A stretch of DNA of 64,000 nucleotides, taken from NCBI RefSeq assembly GCF_910591885.1, contig NW_025963551.1, forward strand, positions 310,001-374,000. The letters run 5' to 3'. Position numbers and translations under genes: made by a program. This DNA is from Bombus terrestris. Taxonomy: Eukaryota > Arthropoda > Insecta > Hymenoptera > Apidae. Below the pieces are notes generated by a model, which was not told the DNA's origin, searched no databases, and saw only the letters and a list, made by a program, of their open reading frames with translations. Below are positions 13,157 to 26,630 of this stretch, piece after piece. Numbering within the stretch: position 1 is the stretch's first letter; each line of letters starts with the position of its first letter.

Positions 13157-16100
13157 GTCCGAAATCGCTGACAAATTGAGGTAATAACAGGAAATATATG
13201 CAAGGCAATATAAGGTATATGCATAGCTTGGAAATTGTAATCGTTGCTCGCTCGCTCCGCTCGCTCGTAAAAATCTAGTCCAACCTCCCAACCGATCCGA
13301 CACGTTCGCAAATTTGAAATTAGTCCCCTTCTTATCGGATAACGAAAGCAAGAGGGATTGGTTTTAGGTTAGGCTATAGTTATCGGGCGAGCACAGGGAG
13401 CGAGGGACGCGTAAGGGTGTGTCACAAACCAACGGTTTGTCACATAGGGTCATTGAAATATTCGCACCAGCCCCAGGAGCCGGAAGTCTTTATCGAATTG
13501 CGTACTGACAAAAGTTTACAGTATATCAATATTTGTACATAAATAGTAATATTTTCACACAGTACAATGCAACGTGAGGTCCGAAATCGCTGACAAATTG
13601 AGGTAATAATAGGAAATATATGCAGGACAATATAAGATATATGTATAGCTTGGAAATTGTAATCGTTGATCGCTCGCTCCCCTCGCTCGTAAGAATCTAG
13701 TGCAACCTCACAACTGATCCGACACGTTCGCAAATTTGAAATTAGTCGCCTCCTTATCGGATAACGAACAAAAGAGGGATTGGTTTTAGGTTAGGCTATA
13801 GTTATCGATCGAGCGCAGCGAGCGAGGGACGCATAAAGGTGTGTCACAAATCATCGGTTTGGCACATAGGGACATTGAAATATTCGCACCTGCCCGAGGA
13901 GTAGGAAGTCTTTATCGAGTTGCCTACTGACAAAAGTTTACAGTTTATCAATAGTTTTACATAAATAGTAATATTTGCACATAGTACAGTTGCAACGTGA
14001 GGTCCGAAATCGCTGACAAATAAAGGTAATAACAGGAAATATATGCTCGGCACCAGAAGGTATATGTATAGCTTGAAAATTGTAATCGTTGCTCGCTCGC
14101 TCCGCTCGCTCGTAAGAATCTAGTCCAACCTCACAACCGATCCGACACGTTCGCAAATTTGAAGTTAGTCCCCTCCTTATCGGATAACGAAAGCAAGAGG
14201 GATTGGTTTTAGGTTAGGCTATAGTTATCGGGCGAGCACAGGGAGCGGGAGACGCGTAAGGGTGTGTCACAAACCAACGGTTTGTCACATAGGGTCATTG
14301 AAATATTCGCACCAGCCCCAGGAGCCGGAAGTCTTTATCGAATTGCGTACTGACAAAAGTTTACAGTATATCAATATTTGTACATAAATAGTAATATTTT
14401 CACACAGTACAATGCAACGTGAGGTCCGAAATCGCTGACAAATTGAGGTAATAATAGGAAATATATGCAGGACAATATAAGATATATGTATAGCTTAGAA
14501 ACTGTAATCGTTGATCGCTCGCTCCCCTCGCTCGTAAGAATCTAGTGTAACCTCACAACCGATCCGACACGTTCGCAAATTTGAAATTAGTCGCCTCCTT
14601 ATCGGATAACGAACACAAGAGGGATTGGTTTTAGGTTAGGCTATAGTTATCGATCGAGCGCAGCGAGCGAGGGACGCATAAAGGTGTGTCACAAATCATC
14701 GGTTTGGCACATAGGGACATTGAAATATTCGCACCTGCCCGAGAAGTAGGAAGTCTTTATCGAGTTGCCTACTGACAAAAGTTTACAGTTTGTTAATAGT
14801 TTTACATAAATAGTAATATTTCCACATAGTACAGTTGCAACGTGAGGTCCGAAATCGCTGACAAATTAAGGTAATAACAGCAAATATATGCACGGCACCA
14901 TAAGGTATATGTATAGCTTGGAAATTGTAATCGTTGCTCGCTCGCTCCGCTCGCTCGTAAGAATCTAGTCCAACCTCACAACCGATCCGACACGTTCGCA
15001 AATTTGAAATTAGTCGCCTCCTTATCGGATAACGAACGCAAGAGGGATTGGTTTTAGGTTAGGCTATAGTTATCGGGCGAGCACAGGGAGCGAGGGACGC
15101 GTAAGGGTGTGTCACAAACCAACGGTTTGTCACATAGGGTCATTGAAATATTCGCACCAGCCCCAGGAGCCGGAAGTCTTTATCGAATTGCCTACAGACA
15201 AAAGTTTACAGTATATCAATATTTGTACATAAATAGTAATATTTTCACACAGTACGGTGCAACGTGAGGTCCGAAATCGCTGACAAATTGAGGTAATAAC
15301 AGGAAATATATGCAAGGCAATATAAGGCATATGTATAGCTTGGAAATTGTAATCGTTGCTCGCTCGCTCCGCTCGCTCGTAAGAATCTAGTCCAACCTCC
15401 CAACCGATCCGACACGTTCGCAAATTTGAAATTAGTCCCCTCCTAATCGGATAACGAACACAAGAGGGATAGGTTTTAGGTTAGGCTATAGTTATCGATC
15501 GAGCGCAGCGAGCGAGGGACGCATAAAGGTGTGTCACAAATCATCGGTTTGGCACATAGGGACATTGAAATATTCGCACCTGCCCGAGGAGTAGGAAGTC
15601 TTTATCGAGTTGCCTACTGACAAAAGTTTACAGTTTATAAATAGTTTTACATAAATAGTAATATTTCCACATAGTACAGTTGCAACGTGAGGTCCGAAAT
15701 CGCTGACAAATTAAGGTAATAACAGGAAATATATGCACGGCACCATAAGGTATATGTATAGCTTGGAAATTGTTATCGTTGCTCGATCGCTCCGCTCGCT
15801 CGTAAGAATCTAGTCCAACCTCACAACCGATCCGACACGTTCGCAAATTTGAAATTAGTCGCCTCCTTATCGGATAACGAACGGAAGAGGGATTGGTCTT
15901 AGGTTAGGCTATAGTTATCGGGCGAGCACAGGGAGCGAGGGACGCATAAGGGTGTGTCACAAACCAACGGTTTGTCACATAGGGTCATTGAAATATTCGC
16001 ACCAGCCCCAGGAGCCGGAAGTCTTTATCGAATTGCCTACTGACAAAAGTTTACAGTATATCAATATTTGTACATAAATAGTAATATTTTCACACTGTAC

Positions 16101-17802
16101 AGTGCAACGTGAGGTCCGAAATCGCTCACAAAATTAGGTAATACCCGGAAATATATGCAAGGCAATATAAGGTATATGCATAGCTTGGAAATTGTAATCG
16201 TTGCTCGCTCGCTCCGCTCGCCGGTAAAAATCTAGTCCAACCTCACAACCGATCCGACACGTTCGCAAATTTGAAATTAGTCCCCTCCTTATCGGATAAC
16301 GAAAGCAAGAGGGATTGGTTTTAGGTTAGGCTATAGTTATCGGGCGAGCACAGGGAGCGAGGGACGCGTAAGGGTGTGTCACAAACCAACGGTTAGTCAC
16401 ATAGGGTCATTGAAATATTCGCACCAGCCCCAGGAGCCGGAAGTCTTTATCGAATTGCGTACTGACAAAAGTTTACAGTATATCAATATTTGTACATAAA
16501 TAGTAATATTTTCACACAGTACAATGCAACGTGAGGTCCGAAATCGCTGACAAATTGAGGTAATAATAGGAAATATATGCAGGACAATATAAGATATATG
16601 TATAGCTTGGAAATTGTAATCGTTGATCGCTCGCTCCCCTCGCTCGTAAGAATCTAGTGCAACCTCACAACCGATCCGACACGTTCGCAAATTTGAAATT
16701 AGTCGCCTCCTTATCGGATAACGAACACAAGAGGGATTGGTTTTAGGTTAGGCTATAGTTATCGATTGAGCGCAGCGAGCGAGGGACGCATAGAGGTGTG
16801 TCACAAATCATCGGTTTGGCACATAGGGACATTGAAATATTCGCACCAGCCCGAGGAGTAGGAAGTCTTTATCGAGTTGCCTACTGACAAAAGTTTACTG
16901 TTTGTTAATAGTTTTACATAAATAGTAATATTTCCACATAGTACAGTTGCAACGTGAGGTCCGAAATCGCTGACAAATAAAGGTAATAACAGGAAATATA
17001 TGCTCGGCACCATAAGGTATATGTATAGCTTGGAAATTGTAATCGTTACTCGCTCGCTCCGCTCGCTCGTAAGAATCTAGTCCAACCTCCCAACCGATCC
17101 GACACGTTCGCAAATTTGAAATTAGTCGCCCCCTTATCGGATAACGAACGCAAGAGGGATTGGTTTTAGGTTAGGCTATAGTTATCGGGCGAGCACAGTG
17201 AGCGAGGGACGCGTAAGGGTGCGTCACAAACCAACGGTTTGTCAGATAGGGTCATTGAAATATTCGCACCAGCCCCAGGAGCCGGAAGTCTTTATCGAAT
17301 TGCCTACAGACAAAAGTTTACAGTATATCAATATTTGTACATAAATAGTAATATTTTCACACAGTACAGTTGAACGTGAGGTCCGAAATCGCTGACAAAT
17401 TGAGGTAATAACAGGAAATATATGCAAGGCAATATAAGGTATATGTATAGCTTGGAAATTGTAATCGTTGCTCGCTCGCTCCGCTCGTTCGTAAGAATCT
17501 AGTCCAACCTCCCAACCGATCCGACACGTTCGCAAATTTGAAATTAGTCCCCTCCTTATCGAATGGCGAACGTAAGAGATATTGGTTTTAGGTTAGGCTA
17601 TAGTTTTCAAGCGAGCGCAGCGAGCGAGGGTCGCGTAAAGGTGTGTCACAAACCAACGGTTTGGCACTTAGGGACATTGAAATATTCGCACCAGCCCGAG
17701 GAGTCGGAAGTCTTTATCGCGTTGCCTACTGACAAAAGTTTACAGTTTATCAGTAGTTTTACATAAATAGTAATATTTCCACATAGCACGGTGCAACGTA
17801 AG
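13157..17802. repeat. 11-monomer higher-order repeat, copy 2 (4646 bp)
   Basis: It is the tandem duplicate of 8511-13156 with the same monomer order. Private differences include a small cluster near 16127-16137 (ctcacaaaattagg in place of ctgacaaattgagg), gattgagcgcag near 16765 and catagagg near 16790. Because the two copies share so many rare variants, duplication of the whole 11-mer followed by limited point change explains them best. Confidence 0.85.
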
Positions 17803-18260
17803 GTCCGAAATCGCTGACAAATTGAGGTAATAACAGGAAATATATGCAAGGCAATATAAGGTATATGCATAGCTTGGAAATTGTAATCGTTGCTCGCTCG
17901 CTCCGCTCGCTCGTAAAAATCTAGTCCAACCTCCCAACCGATCCGACACGTTCGCAAATTTGAAATTAGTCCCCTTCTTATCGGATAACGGAAGCAAGAG
18001 GGGTTGGTTTTAGGTTAGGCTATAGTTATCGGGCGAGCACAGGGAGCGAGAGACGCGTAAGGGTGTGTCACAAACCAACGGTTTGTCACATAGGGTCATT
18101 GAAATATTCGCACCAGCCCCAGGAGCCGGAAGTCTTTATCGAATTGCGTACTGACAAAAGTTTACAGTATATCAATATTTGTACATAAATAGTAATATTT
18201 TCACACAGTACAATGCAACGTGAGGTCCGAAATCGCTGACAAATTGAGGTAATAACAGGA
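17803..18260. repeat. Partial third copy of the 11-mer HOR
   Basis: The first monomer of the HOR begins again here and shares gcatagc and the acagtacaatgc segment with 13157-13615. The match ends near 18258, where aataacagg faces aataatagg. This edge marks the right boundary of the amplified 11-mer. Confidence 0.7.
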
Positions 18261-21200
18261 AATATTTGCAAGGCAATATAAGGTATATGTATAGCTTGAA
18301 AATTGTAATCGTTGCTCGCTCGCTCCGCTCGCTCGTAAGAATCTAGTCCAACCTCACAACCGATCCGACACGTTCGCAAATTTGAAATTAGTCGCCTCCT
18401 TATCGGATAACGAACGCAAGAGGGATTGGTTTTAGGTTAGGCTATAGTTTTCAAGCGAGCGCAGCGAGCGAGGGTCGCGTAAAGGTGTGTCACAAACCAA
18501 CGGTTTGGCACTTGGGGACATTGAAATATTCGCACCAGCCCGAGGAGTCGGAAGTCTTTATCGCGTTGCCTACTGACAAAATTTTACAGTTTATCAATAG
18601 TTTTACATAAATAGTAATATTTCCACATAGTACAGTTGCAACGTGAGGTCCGAAATCGCTGACAAGTTAAGGTAATAACAGGAAATATATGCACGGCACC
18701 ATAAGGTATATGTATAGCTTGGAAATTGTAATCGTTGCTCGCTCGCTCAGCTCGCTCGTAAGAATCTAGTCCAACCTCACAACCGATCCGACACGTTCGC
18801 AAATTTCAAGTTAGTCCCCTCCTTATCGGATAACGAAAGCAAGAGGGGTTGGTTTTAGGTTAGGCTATAGTTATCGGGCGAGCACAGTGAGCGAGGGACG
18901 CGTAAGGGTGTGTCACAAACCAACGGTTTGTCACATAGGGTCATTGAAATATTCGCACCAGCCCCAGGAGCCGGAAGTCTTTATCGAATTGCCTACAGAC
19001 AAAAGTTTACAGTATATCAATATTTGTACATAAATAGTAATATCTTCACACAGTACAGTGCAACGTGAGGTCCGAAATCGCTGACAAATTGAGGTAATAA
19101 CAGGAAATATATGCAAGGCAATATAAGGTATATGTATAGCTTGAAAATTGTAATCGTTGCTCGCTCGCTCCGCTCGCTCGTAAGAATCTAGTCCAACCTC
19201 ACAACCGATCCGACACGTTCGCAAATTTGAAATTAGTCGCCTCCTTATCGTATAACGAACGCAAGAGGGATTGGTTTTAGGTTAGGCTATAGTTTTCAAG
19301 CGAGCGCAGCGAGCGAGGGTCGCGTAAAGGTGTGTCACAAACCAACGGTTTGGCACTTGGGGACATTGAAATATTCGCACCAGCCCGAGGAGTCGGAAGT
19401 CTTTATCGCGTTGCCTACTGACAAAATTTTACAGTTTATCAATAGTTTTACATAAATAGTAATATTTCCACATAGTACAGTTGCAACGTGAGGTCCGAAA
19501 TCGCTGACAAATTAAGGTAATAACAGGAAATATATGCACGGCACCATAAGGTATATGTATAGCTTGGAAATTGTAATCGTTGCTCGCTCGCTCCGCTCGC
19601 TCGTTAGAATCTAGTCCAACCTCACAACCGATCCGACACGTTCGCAAATTTCAAGATAGTCCCCTCCTTATCGGATAACGAAAGCAAGAGGGGTTGGTTT
19701 TAGGTTAGGCTATAGTTATCGGGCGAGCACAGTGAGCGAGGGACGCGTAAGGGTGTGTCACAAACCAACGGTTTGTCACATAGGGTCATTGAAATATTCG
19801 CACCAGCCCCAGGAGACGGAAGTCTTTATCGAATTGCCTACAGACAAAAGTTTACAGTATATCAATATTTGTACATAAATAGTAATATCTTCACACAGTA
19901 CAGTGCAACGTGAGGTCCGAAATCGCTGACAAATTGAGGTAATAACAGGAAATATATGCAAGGCAATATAAGGTATATGTATAGCTTGGAAATTGTAATC
20001 GTTGCTCGCTCGCTCCGCTCGCTCGTAAGAATCTAGTCCACCCTCCCAACCGATCCGACACGTTCGCAAATTTGAAATTAGTCCCCTCCTTATCGAATGG
20101 CGAACGTAAGAGATATTGGTTTTAGGTTAGGCTATAGTTTTCAAGCGAGCGCAGCGAGCGAGGGTCGCGTAAAGGTGTGTCACAAACCAACGGTTTGGCA
20201 CTTAGGGACATTGAAATATTCGCACCAGCCCGAGGAGTCGGAAGTCTTTATCGCGTTGCCTACTGACAAAAGTTAACAGTTTATCAGTAGTTTTACATAA
20301 ATAGTAATATTTCCACATAGCACGGTGCAACGTAAGGTCCGAAATCGCTGACAAATTGAGGTAATAACAGGAAATATATGCAAGGCAATATAAGGTATAT
20401 GTATAGCTTGGAAATTGTAATCGTTGCTCGCTCGCTCCGCTCGCTCGTAAGAATCTAGTCCAACCTCACAACCGATCCGACACGTTCGCAAATTTCATGT
20501 TAGTCCCCTCCTTATCGGATAACGGAAGCAAGAGGGGTTGGTTTTAGGTTAGGCTATAGTTATCGGGCGAGCACAGGGAGCGAGAGACGCGTAAGGGTGT
20601 GTCACAAACGAACGGTTTGTCACATAGGGTCATTGAAATATTCGCACCAGCCCCAGGAGCCGGAAGTCTTTATCGAATTGCGTACTGACAAAAGTTTACA
20701 GTATATCAATATTTGTACATAAATAGTAATATTTTCACACAGTACAAAGCAACGTGAGGTCCGAAATCGCTGACAAATTGAGGTAATAACAGGAAATATA
20801 TGCAAGGCAATATAAGGTATATGTATAGCTTGAAAATTGTAATCGTTGCTCGCTCGCTCCGCTCGCTCGTAAGAATCTAGTCCAACCTCACAACCGATCC
20901 GACACGTTCGCAAATTTGAAATTAGTCGCCTCCTTATCGGATAACGAACGCAAGAGGGATTGGTTTTAGGTTAGGCTATAGTTTTCAAGCGAGCGCAGCG
21001 AGCGAGGGTCGCGTAAAGGTGTGTCACAAACCAACGGTTTGGCACTTGGGGACATTGAAATATTCGCACCAGCCCGAGGAGTCGGAAGTCTTTATCGCGT
21101 TGCCTACTGACAAAATTTTACAGTTTATCAATAGTTTTACATAAATAGTAATATTTCCACATAGTACAGTTGCAACGTGAGGTCCGAAATCGCTGACAAA

Positions 21201-21360
21201 TTAAGGTAATAACAGGAAATATATGCCCGGCACCATAAGGTATATGTATAGCTTGGAAATTGTAATCGTTGCTCGCTCGCTCCGCTCGCTCGTAAGAATC
21301 TAGTCCAACCTCACAACCGATCCGACACGTTCGCAAATTTGAAATTAGTCGCCTCCTTAT
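18260..21360. repeat. Dimeric satellite block with C::B hybrid units
   Basis: Units at about 18.4, 19.3 and 20.9 kb share gcacttggggacattg and gacaaaattttacag, then continue as B (gttgcaac). They alternate with class A units that follow the marker aagaggggttgg (17997, 18843, 19687 and 20531 regions). The dimer period is 845 bp. The unit near 20280 lacks the B insertion base and instead carries agcacggtgcaacgtaagg. Confidence 0.75.
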
Positions 21361-21619
21361 CGGATAACGAACGCAAGAGGGATTGGTTTTAGGTTAGGCT
21401 ATAGTTATCGGGCGAGCACAGGGAGCGAGGGACGCGTAAGGGTGTGTCACAAACCAACGGTTTGTCACATAGGGTCATTGAAATATTCGCACCAGCCCCA
21501 GGAGCCGGAAGTCTTTATCGAATTGCCTACAGACAAAAGTTTACAGTATATCAATATTTGTACATAAATAGTAATATTTTCACACAGTACAGTGCAACGT
21601 GAGGTCCGAAATCGCTGAC

Positions 21620-22720
21620 AAATTGAGGTAATAACAGGAAATATATGCAAGGCAATATAAGGTATATGTATAGCTTGGAAATTGTAATCGTTGCTCGCTC
21701 GCACCGCTCGCTCGTAAGAATCTAGTCCAACCTCCCAACCGATCCGACACATTCGCAAATTTGTAATTAGTCCCCTCCATATCGAATGGCGAACGTAAGA
21801 GATATTGGTTTTAGGTTAGGCTATAGTTTTCAAGCGAGCGCAGCGAGCGAGGGTCGCGTAAAGGTGTGTCACAAACCAACGGTTTGGCACTTAGGGACAT
21901 TGAAATATTCGCACCAGCCCGAGGAGTCGGAAGTCTATCGCGTTGCCTACTGACAAAAGTTTACAGTTTATCAATAGTTTTACATAAATAGTAATATTTC
22001 CACATAGTACGGTGCAACGTAAGGTCCGAAATCGCTGACAAATTGAGGTAATAACAGGAAATATATGCAAGGCAATATAAGGTATATGTATAGCTTGGAA
22101 ATTGTAATCGTTGCTCGCTCGCTCCGATCGCTCGTCAGAATCTAGTGCAACCTCACAACCGATCCGACACGTTCGCAAATTTGAAATTAGTCGCCTCCTT
22201 ATCGGATAACGAAAGCAAGAGGGATTGGTTTTAGGTTAGGCTATAGTTATCGGGCGAGCACAGGGAGCGAGGGACGCGTAAGGGTGTGTCACAAACCAAC
22301 GGTTTGTCACATAGGGTCATTGAAATATTCGCACCAGCCCCAGGAGCCGGAAGTCTTTATCGAATTGCGTACAGACAAAAGTTTACAGTATATCAATATT
22401 TGTACATAAATAGTAATATTTTCACACAGTACAGTGTAACGTGAGGTCCGAAATCGCTGACAAATTGAGGTAATAATAGGGAATATATGCAAGGCAATAT
22501 AAGGTATATGTATAGCTTGGAAATTGTAATCGTTGCTCGCTCGCTCCGCTCGCTCGTTAGAATCTAGTGCAACCTCACAACCGATCCGACACGTTCGCAA
22601 ATTTGAAATTAGTCACCTCCTTATCGGATAACGAAAGCAAGAGGGATTGGTTTTAGGTTAGGCTATAGTTATCGGGCGAGCACAGGGAGCGAGGGACGCG
22701 TAAGGGTGTGTCACAAACCA
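21620..22720. repeat. Segment duplicated five monomers downstream (first copy)
   Basis: It matches about 23730-24830 at an offset of 2110-2112 bp, sharing gacacattcgcaaattt, cccctccatatcgaatggcg, ctcgtcagaatctagtgc and aataatagggaatatatg. The two-base change in offset is explained by loss of tt at about 21935 (gaagtctatcgcg in place of gaagtctttatcgcg) in this copy only. That loss shifts the frame of the chance open frame there. Confidence 0.75.
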
Positions 22721-23730
22721 ACGGTTTGTCACATAGGGTCATTGAAATATTCGCACCAGCCCCAGGAGCCGGAAGTCTTTATCGAATTGCGTTCTGACAA
22801 AAGTTTACAGTTTAACAATAGTTTTACATAAATAGTAATATTTCCACATAGTACGGTGCAACGTAAGGTCCGAAATCGCTGACAAATTGAGGTAATAACA
22901 GGAAATATATGCAAGGCAATATAAGGTATATGTATAGCTTGGAAATTGTAATCGTTGCTCGCTCGCTCCGCTCGCTCGTAAGAATCTAGTCCAACCTCAC
23001 AACCGATCCGACACGTTCGCAAATTTGAAGTTAGTCCCCTCCTTATCGGATAACGAAAGCAAGAGGGATTGGTTTTAGGTTAGGCTATAGTTATCGGGCG
23101 AGCACAGGGAGCGAGGGACGCGTAAGGGTGTGTCACAAACCAACGGTTTGTCACATAGGGTCATTGAAATATTCGCACCAGCCCCAGGAGCCGGAAGTCT
23201 TTATCGAATTGCGTTCTGACAAAAGTTTACAGTATATCAATATTTGTACATAAATAGTAATATTTTCACATAGTACAGTTGCAACGTGAGGTCCGAAATC
23301 GCTGACAAATTAAGGTAATAACAGGAAATACATGCACGGCACCAAAAGGTATATGTATAGCTTGGAAATTGTAATCGTTGCTCGCTCGCTCCGCTCGCTC
23401 GTAAGAATCTAGTCCAACCTCACAACCGATCCGACACGTTCGCAAATTTGAAATTAGTCGCCTCCTTATCGGATAACGAACGCAAGAGGGATTGGTTTTA
23501 GGTTAGGCTATAGTTTTCAAGCGAGCGCAGCGAGCGAGGGTCGCGTAAAGGTGTGTCACAAACCAACGGTTTGGCACTTAGGGACATTGAAATATTCGCA
23601 CCAGCCCGAGGAGTCGGAAGTCTTTATCGCGTTGCCTACTGACAAAATTTTACAGTTTATCAATAGTTTTACATAAATAGTAATATTTCCACATAGTACA
23701 GTTGCAACGTGAGGTCCGAAATCGCTGACA
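22720..23730. repeat. Class A and A::C / A::B hybrid monomers
   Basis: The A unit near 22729 switches to C-type sequence at gtttacag (gtttaacaatag, near 22803). The next A unit (23151) switches to B after gtaatattttcacatag, near 23275. Both share the rare gcgttctgac (22789 and 23211). No other feature is visible. Confidence 0.7.
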
Positions 23731-25340
23731 AATTAAGGTAATAACAGGAAATATATGCAAGGCAATATAAGGTATATGTATAGCTTGGAAATTGTAATCG
23801 TTGCTCGCTCGCTCCGCTCGCTCGTAAGAATCTAGTCCAACCTCCCAACCGATCCGACACATTCGCAAATTTGAAATTAGTCCCCTCCATATCGAATGGC
23901 GAACGTAAGAGATATTGGTTTTAGGTTAGGCTATAGTTTTCAAGCGAGCGCAGCGAGCGAGGGTCGCGTAAAGGTGTGTCACAAACCAACGGTTTGGCAC
24001 TTAGGGACATTGAATTATTCGCACCAGCCCGAGGAGTCGGAAGTCTTTATCGCGTTGCCTACTGACAGAAGTTTACAGTTTATCAATAGTTTTACATAAA
24101 TAGTAATATTTCCACATAGTACGGTGCAACGTAAGGTCCGAAATCGCTGACAAATTGAGGTAATAACAGGAAATATATGCAAGGCAATATAAGGTATATG
24201 TATAGCTTGGAAATTGTAATCGTTGCTCGCTCGCTCCGCTCGCTCGTCAGAATCTAGTGCAACCTCACAACCGATCCGACACATTCGCAAATTTGAAATT
24301 AGTCGCCTCCTTATCGGATAACGAAAGCAAGAGGGATTGGTTTTAGGTTAGGCTATAGTTATCGGGCGAGCACAGGGAGCGAGGGACGCGTAAGGGTGTG
24401 TCACAAACCAACGGTTTGTCACATAGGGTCATTGAAATATTCGCACCAGCCCCAGGAGCCGGAAGTCTTTATCGAATTGCGTACTGACAAAAGTTTACAG
24501 TATATCAATATTTGTACATAAATAGTAATATTTTCACACAGTACAGTGCAACGTGAGGTCCGAAATCGCTGACAAATTGAGGTAATAATAGGGAATATAT
24601 GCAAGGCAATATAAGGTATATGTATAGCTTGGAAATTGTAATCGTTGCTCGCTCGCTCCGCTCGCTCGTTAGAATCTAGTGCAACCTCACAACCGATCCG
24701 ACACGTTCGCAAATTTGAAATTAGTCACCTCCTTATCGGATAACGAACACAAGAGGGATTGGTTTTAGGTTAGGCTATAGTTATCGATCGAGCGCAGCGA
24801 GCGAGGGACGCATAAAGGTGTGTCACAAACCAACGGTTTGGCACTTAGGGACATTGAATTATTCGCACCAGCCCGAGGAGTCGGAAGTCTTTATCGCGTT
24901 GCCTACTGACAGAAGTTTACAGTTTATCAATAGTTTTACATAAATAGTAATATTTCCACATAGTACGGTGCAACGTAAGGTCCGAAATCGCTGACAAATT
25001 GAGGTAATAACAGGAAATATATGCAAGGCAATATAAGGTATATGTATAGCTTGGAAATTGTAATCGTTGCTCGCTCGCTCCGCTCGCTCGTCAGAATCTA
25101 GTGCAACCTCACAACCGATCCGACACATTCGCAAATTTGAAATTAGTCGCCTCCTTATCGGATAACGAAAGCAAGAGGGATTGGTTTTAGGTTAGGCTAT
25201 AGTTATCGGGCGAGCACAGGGAGCGAGGGACGCGTAAGGGTGTGTCACAAACCAACGGTTTGTCACATAGGGTCATTGAAATATTCGCACCAGCCCCAGG
25301 AGCCGGAAGTCTTTATCGAATTGCGTACTGACAAAAGTTT
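23730..25340. repeat. Second 5-mer-offset copy plus internal dimer
   Basis: The first part duplicates 21620-22720. Inside it, 24000-24480 is repeated at about 24845-25325 (offset 844), marked by cattgaattattcgc and ctgacagaagtttac in both. The repeat ends near 25340, where a private acagattatcag variant appears. Confidence 0.75.
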
Positions 25341-25449
25341 ACAGATTATCAGTAGTTTTACATAAATAGTAATATTTCCACATAGTACAGTTGCAACGTG
25401 AGGTCCGAAATCGCTGACAAATTAAGGTAATAACAGGAAATATATGCAG

Positions 25450-26630
25450 GACAATATAAGATATATGTATAGCTTGGAAATTGTAATCGTTGATCGCTCG
25501 CTCCCCTCGCTCGTAAGAATCTAGTGCAACCTCACAACCGATCTGACACGTTCGCAAATTTGAAATTAGTCACCTCCTTATCGGATAACGAACACAAGAG
25601 GGATTGGTTTTAGGTTAGGCTATAGTTATCGATCGAGCGCAGCGAGCGAGGGACGCATAAAGGTGTGTCACAAATCATCGGTTTGGCACATAGGGACATT
25701 GAAATATTCGCACCTGCCCGAGGAGTAGGAAGTCTTTATCGAGTTGCCTACTGACAAAAGTTTACAGTTTATCAATAGTTTTACATAAATAGTAATATTT
25801 CCACATAGTACAGTTGCAACGTGAGGTCCGAAATCGCTGACAAATTGAGGTAATAATAGGAAATATATGCAGGACAATATAAGATATATGTATAGCTTGG
25901 AAATTGTAATCGTTGATCGCTCGCTCCCCTCGCTCGTAAGAATCTAGTGCAACCTCACATCCGATCCGACACGTTCGCAAATTTGAAATTAGTCGCCTCC
26001 TTGTCGGATAACGAACGCAAGAGGGATTGGTTTTAGGTTAGGCTATAGTTATCGGGCGAGCACAGGGAGCGAGGGACGCGTAAGGGTGTATCACAAACCA
26101 ACGGTTTGTCACATAGGGTCATTGAAATATTCGCACCAGCCCCAGGAGCTGGAAGTCTTTATCGAATTGCCTACAGACAAAAGTTTACAGTATATCAATA
26201 TTTGTACATAAATAGTAATATTTTCACACAGTACAGTGCAACGTGAGGTCCGAAATCGCTGACAAATTGAGGTAATAATAGGAAATATATGCAGGACAAT
26301 ATAAGATATATGTATAGCTTGGAAATTGTAATCGTTGATCGCTCGCTCCCCTCGCTCGTAAGAATCTAGCGCAACCTCACAACCGATCCGACACGTTCGC
26401 AAATTTGAAATTAGTCGCCTCCTTATCGGACAACGAACACAAGAGGGATTGGTTTTAGGTTAGGCTATAGTTATCGATCGTGCGCAGCGAGCGGGGGACG
26501 CATAAAGGTGTGTCACAAATCATCGGTTTGGCACATAGGGACATTGAAATATTCGCACCTGCCCGAGGAGTAGGAAGTCTTTATCGAGTTGCCTACTGAC
26601 AAAAGTTTACAGTTTATCAATAGTTTTACA
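25450..26630. repeat. Four-monomer-offset duplication (first copy)
   Basis: It matches about 27140-28320 at 1689 bp. Shared markers are ccgatctgacacg, aggagctggaag, tctagcgcaacc, cggacaacgaacac and gatcgtgcgcagcgagcggg. It precedes the clean 11-mer HOR and appears to be an extra out-of-register copy of its first monomers. Confidence 0.75.
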
